The notes under the pieces: generated by a model | Told to the model about the DNA's origin: nothing | The model's database searches: none | The model's input: only the letters and a program-made list of their open reading frames with translations | Shown: one piece after another, positions 6,274 through 8,792 of the stretch | How the letters are laid out: each line of letters opens with the position of its first letter | How positions within the stretch are numbered: position 1 is the first letter of the stretch | Source of the DNA: an uncultured Methylococcaceae bacterium | GTDB lineage: Bacteria > Pseudomonadota > Gammaproteobacteria > Methylococcales > Methylomonadaceae | NCBI GenBank assembly: GCA_913009515.1 | Contig: CAJVYO010000057.1 | Coordinates: forward strand, 1-8,792 | Reading direction: 5' to 3' | DNA length: 8,792 bases | Position numbers and translations under genes: made by a program

Positions 6274-7947
6274 ATGCGATTAAATAATGAACTTTTGGCG
6301 CAATTTCGTAACAAATTACCGGTAGATGAAAACGAGCTTAATAATTTAGTAAGCGAAGCCAGCTACAATGCCGAAAAATTTACTAATTTATGTATTAAAA
6401 ATAGATTAATAACTCGTTATGATGCGGGCATGATATTAGGTGATCATTTTAATTGTGCTTATATGGATTTAGAAAAAACGCTGTTTCAATCCGATATTGT
6501 GATTAAGTTACCTCAGAAAATTGCCGAGAAATATCAAGCTATTCCGGTGTATCAATTTGGTAGTTCTATTACTTTAGTGATGGCTGATCCCAGTGATAGC
6601 ATTGCACGTCGGGAAATTGAGCAAATTTTAGGTGAGGTTGATTTTCTATTTTCATTTAAAGGTGAAATTGAAACGGCTATTGCGGTTTATTATCAAACGG
6701 ATAAAGACATAAATGATGTTTTTAAAGCCTTTGATTTGGGAATTTTAGATCGTATTACTGATGAGAAAAGCAGTGAATTATCGGAAATAATAACGATTGC
6801 TGACAGTATTATTATGCTGGCTTTAAAGGATGGCGCTTCTGATATACATATAGAACCTAAAGAGCATAGTTGTATTATTCGTTTCCGTTCTGATGGTATT
6901 TTACAGACTCGCTTTACTTTACCGCAGACGATTAGTCGTGTGTTAGTGTCACGCTATAAAATTATTGCTAGTTTGGATATTAGTGAACGCCGAAAACCTC
7001 AAGATGGGCGAATTTCGTTTGCAACTTCGTTAAAGAAAATTGATATTCGTGTTTCAACCTTACCCACTATTTATGGGGAAACGGTGGTCATGCGTTTATT
7101 AGGTTCTTTATTTGGCAGTGTTACTCTGGATTTAGAAAAACTGAATATTTCACCTGAAATTCATAAAGGTTTTACGGATGTTTTAGCCAAACCTAATGGA
7201 TTAATTTTGGTGACAGGGCCGACCGGTTCTGGAAAATCAACGACCTTATATGCGGCACTTAATCACATAGATTCACCTGAAAGCAAAATTCTAACCGTAG
7301 AAGATCCGGTGGAATATGAAATGTTTAATTTCACCCAGACACAGGTAAATATAAAAGCAGGGCGTACTTTTGCCACGATTTTAAAATCTGTATTGCGTCA
7401 AGATCCGGATGTGATTTTAGTCGGTGAAATTCGTGATTCAGAAACCGCTAATATTGCTGCTGAAGCGGCTTTAACAGGACATATTGTATTAAGCACCTTG
7501 CATACTAATAATGCTTTGCAAGCGGTTACACGGCTATCAGAAATGGGTGTCGCACCGTATGTGATTGCACCTTCTTTATCGGGTGTATTAGCACAGCGTT
7601 TACCCCGCCGTGTGTGTCAAGATTGTAAAGAACAAGTTCAAGCCAAAGCGGAAGATTTACAACTCTATTTTTCTTGGAAGGCTGACACCAAATTACCGAT
7701 GATATATCGTGCTAAAGGGTGTGCTAAGTGTGGTGGTACAGGCTATAAAGGACGTGTAGGGATACACGAGTATTTACATATCGACCTAAATTTTAGAGAA
7801 ATGATTATTCAAGGTAAAAGTTATAATGACATTCGTCGTTATGCTTTAGCACATGGTTATCGTGATATGCGTTTTGATGGCTTTAGAAAGGCCTTGCAGG
7901 GCTTAACCACTATCGAAGAAATTGTGCGTGTTACTGCGAGTGATTAG
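6274..7947 (+). CDS. PilB/GspE-family secretion or type IV pilus ATPase
   Basis: This is a hexameric cytoplasmic ATPase of the type II secretion/type IV pilus assembly family, normally powering pilin polymerisation at the inner membrane. The 557-aa product has an N-terminal GspE/MshE-type domain (about residues 1-145) and then the motor: Walker A GPTGSGKST (315-323), Asp box TVEDPVEYE (341-349), Walker B ILVGEIRD (381-388) with Glu385, and His box TGHIVLSTLHTN (401-412). The zinc tetracysteine (Cys448, Cys451, Cys483, Cys486) marks assembly (PilB/GspE) rather than retraction (PilT) ATPases. All motor motifs are intact. I do not see the Arg and Gln residues of the c-di-GMP-binding MshEN motif in the N-terminal domain. 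AAAGG at 6261-6265 lies 8 nt before the ATG. No pilC, pilD or pilin gene is in the window, so it may serve a system encoded elsewhere, with the response regulator and zinc-ribbon protein as regulators. Confidence 0.93.
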   Translation: MRLNNELLAQFRNKLPVDENELNNLVSEASYNAEKFTNLCIKNRLITRYDAGMILGDHFNCAYMDLEKTLFQSDIVIKLPQKIAEKYQAIPVYQFGSSITLVMADPSDSIARREIEQILGEVDFLFSFKGEIETAIAVYYQTDKDINDVFKAFDLGILDRITDEKSSELSEIITIADSIIMLALKDGASDIHIEPKEHSCIIRFRSDGILQTRFTLPQTISRVLVSRYKIIASLDISERRKPQDGRISFATSLKKIDIRVSTLPTIYGETVVMRLLGSLFGSVTLDLEKLNISPEIHKGFTDVLAKPNGLILVTGPTGSGKSTTLYAALNHIDSPESKILTVEDPVEYEMFNFTQTQVNIKAGRTFATILKSVLRQDPDVILVGEIRDSETANIAAEAALTGHIVLSTLHTNNALQAVTRLSEMGVAPYVIAPSLSGVLAQRLPRRVCQDCKEQVQAKAEDLQLYFSWKADTKLPMIYRAKGCAKCGGTGYKGRVGIHEYLHIDLNFREMIIQGKSYNDIRRYALAHGYRDMRFDGFRKALQGLTTIEEIVRVTASD

Positions 7948-7968
7948 CTTTAATAATTTATAATCGTG

Positions 7969-8001
7969 TTTGGGCTTCCCAACTTATAAGAGAAGCCCAA
8001 A
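7969..8001. terminator. Perfect 10-bp hairpin between convergent genes, probable terminator
   Basis: TTTGGGCTTC (7969-7978) and GAAGCCCAAA (7992-8001) are exact reverse complements around a 13-nt loop. The hairpin starts 21 nt after the ATPase stop and ends 5 nt beyond the stop of the opposing mmoC-like gene, so it is well placed to end both transcripts. Neither strand has a T tract directly after the stem, so it is not a canonical intrinsic terminator; it may instead protect RNA 3' ends or work with Rho. Confidence 0.55.
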
Positions 8002-8006
8002 GGACA

Positions 8007-8792
8007 TTAAGCGAAACGCTCACTGTAAATATGATTATCAGGTATACCGGCTGTTTTAGCCGCTTGCATTGAAAATTCAACTAATACTGGTGGGCCGCAA
8101 AGATAAAGGTCGCACTCTATTTCATTTTTAGCTAAATAGGCATTAAAGGCATCCACAGGCGTACCAATAAAACCTTGCCAATTATTTTCGGGCTTCCAAA
8201 CACAAATTTCAACACTGAGCTGGGGTAAACTTGCTTGTAATTGAGTGAGTTCTGCTTCGCAAAAAATTTCAGCTTCTGTATTCACGCCTAAAATTAGATG
8301 AGTGGGGTGGTCTTCACTCCATTCTGCCATATGGCGTAACATCGACATAAAAGGGGCTAAACCGGTGCCGCCAGCGATAAAACAACGGGGGCGGGTGCTT
8401 TGTTTGTCGATAACAAATGAGCCGGAGGGCGCGTGTACTAATAAAGTCTGGCCAATAGTCGCATGTTCTAAAAAATCACAGAATTGACCGTTAGGCTGTA
8501 AACGAATTAGAAATTCTAAGCGTCCTTCCCAATTGCTGACATTAGCAATGGAATAGGCACGCTGTAAGTCACTTTGAGGTATTTCTAGTTCAACAAATTG
8601 CCCGGATTCAAATTCAAACGCAAGTCCTGTTTCAGGGTCTTCGGCTAACTGTAAGGTTAATTGTAAGGTGCGTTCCGCAATTTTATCAATGGCGATAATT
8701 TCGGCTTCACGGGTTGGTATCAGTGTTTGTTGAATACTATCTGCATTATAAGGTACGCTGATATTTAAATCAGATTGGGGTGTGGTAGATCG
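8007..8792 (-). CDS. mmoC: MmoC-like NADH-dependent flavin reductase (5' end outside the window)
   Basis: The open frame continues without a stop to the window edge, giving 261 visible residues; the internal ATG at 8348 is not the true start. In soluble methane monooxygenase, MmoC passes electrons from NADH through FAD and a [2Fe-2S] cluster to the hydroxylase. Visible features, counted from the edge, are the FAD-binding RAYS (78-81), EGRLEFLIR (89-97), the NADH-binding GGTGLAP (141-147) with the following MLRHMAEW, GVNTEAEIF (169-177), and CGPP (232-235). From recalled family sequence, these blocks match Methylococcus MmoC closely and in order. The missing N-terminus, roughly 80-90 residues, should hold the plant-ferredoxin-type cluster domain. 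Reductases of phenol hydroxylase or alkane/alkene monooxygenases are the alternatives. mmoC is usually last in mmoXYBZDC, which fits its lying next to a terminator-like hairpin. Confidence 0.85.
   Translation of the reverse strand, partial: RSTTPQSDLNISVPYNADSIQQTLIPTREAEIIAIDKIAERTLQLTLQLAEDPETGLAFEFESGQFVELEIPQSDLQRAYSIANVSNWEGRLEFLIRLQPNGQFCDFLEHATIGQTLLVHAPSGSFVIDKQSTRPRCFIAGGTGLAPFMSMLRHMAEWSEDHPTHLILGVNTEAEIFCEAELTQLQASLPQLSVEICVWKPENNWQGFIGTPVDAFNAYLAKNEIECDLYLCGPPVLVEFSMQAAKTAGIPDNHIYSERFA

Noticed and set aside
8302..8487. Plus-strand open frame of 61 codons opposite the MmoC-like gene
   Set aside because: It is antisense to the GGTGLAP region of the reductase and has no ribosome-binding site or family resemblance.

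Overview
The window is AT-rich chromosomal DNA from a proteobacterium, probably a gammaproteobacterial methanotroph of the order Methylococcales. The main clue is the truncated gene at the right edge. Over its whole visible length it resembles MmoC, the NADH-dependent reductase of soluble methane monooxygenase, and it is closer to that than to generic flavin reductases. The SSB, the MoxR/DUF58/transglutaminase cluster and the PilB-type ATPase all fit a gammaproteobacterium, but none of them fixes the genus.

Left part (1-4901). ssb (single-stranded DNA-binding protein) reads leftward. It diverges from a tightly packed rightward three-gene operon: a MoxR-family AAA+ ATPase, a membrane-anchored DUF58 protein and a TgpA-like membrane transglutaminase. 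The genes are separated by 2 nt and then overlap by 4 nt (ATGA). This is a widespread bacterial module, thought to act in envelope or periplasmic protein maturation.

Gap (4902-5504). About 600 bp hold no convincing protein gene but much structure. There is an intrinsic terminator that works only on the minus strand, an imperfect 28-30 bp direct repeat, an 18-bp-stem palindrome, nested stem-loops just before the next gene, and weak promoter candidates.

Middle part (5505-7947). A compact rightward operon encodes a CheY-like single-domain response regulator, a small zinc-ribbon protein and an orphan PilB/GspE-type secretion or pilus ATPase. The zinc-ribbon protein is the most interesting gene in the window. 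Its C-terminal half carries two short segments resembling the two classical CheY-binding peptides: the C-terminus of CheZ and the N-terminus of FliM. My hypothesis is that the phosphorylated regulator docks on the zinc-ribbon adaptor, which then acts on the neighbouring hexameric ATPase. This would be a chemotaxis-style switch for a pilus or secretion motor. It is inference from sequence resemblance and gene order only.

Right part (7969-8792). A perfect 10-bp hairpin lies between the convergent ATPase and mmoC-like genes. The mmoC-like gene runs off the right edge, so its N-terminal [2Fe-2S] domain and any upstream monooxygenase genes are not visible.
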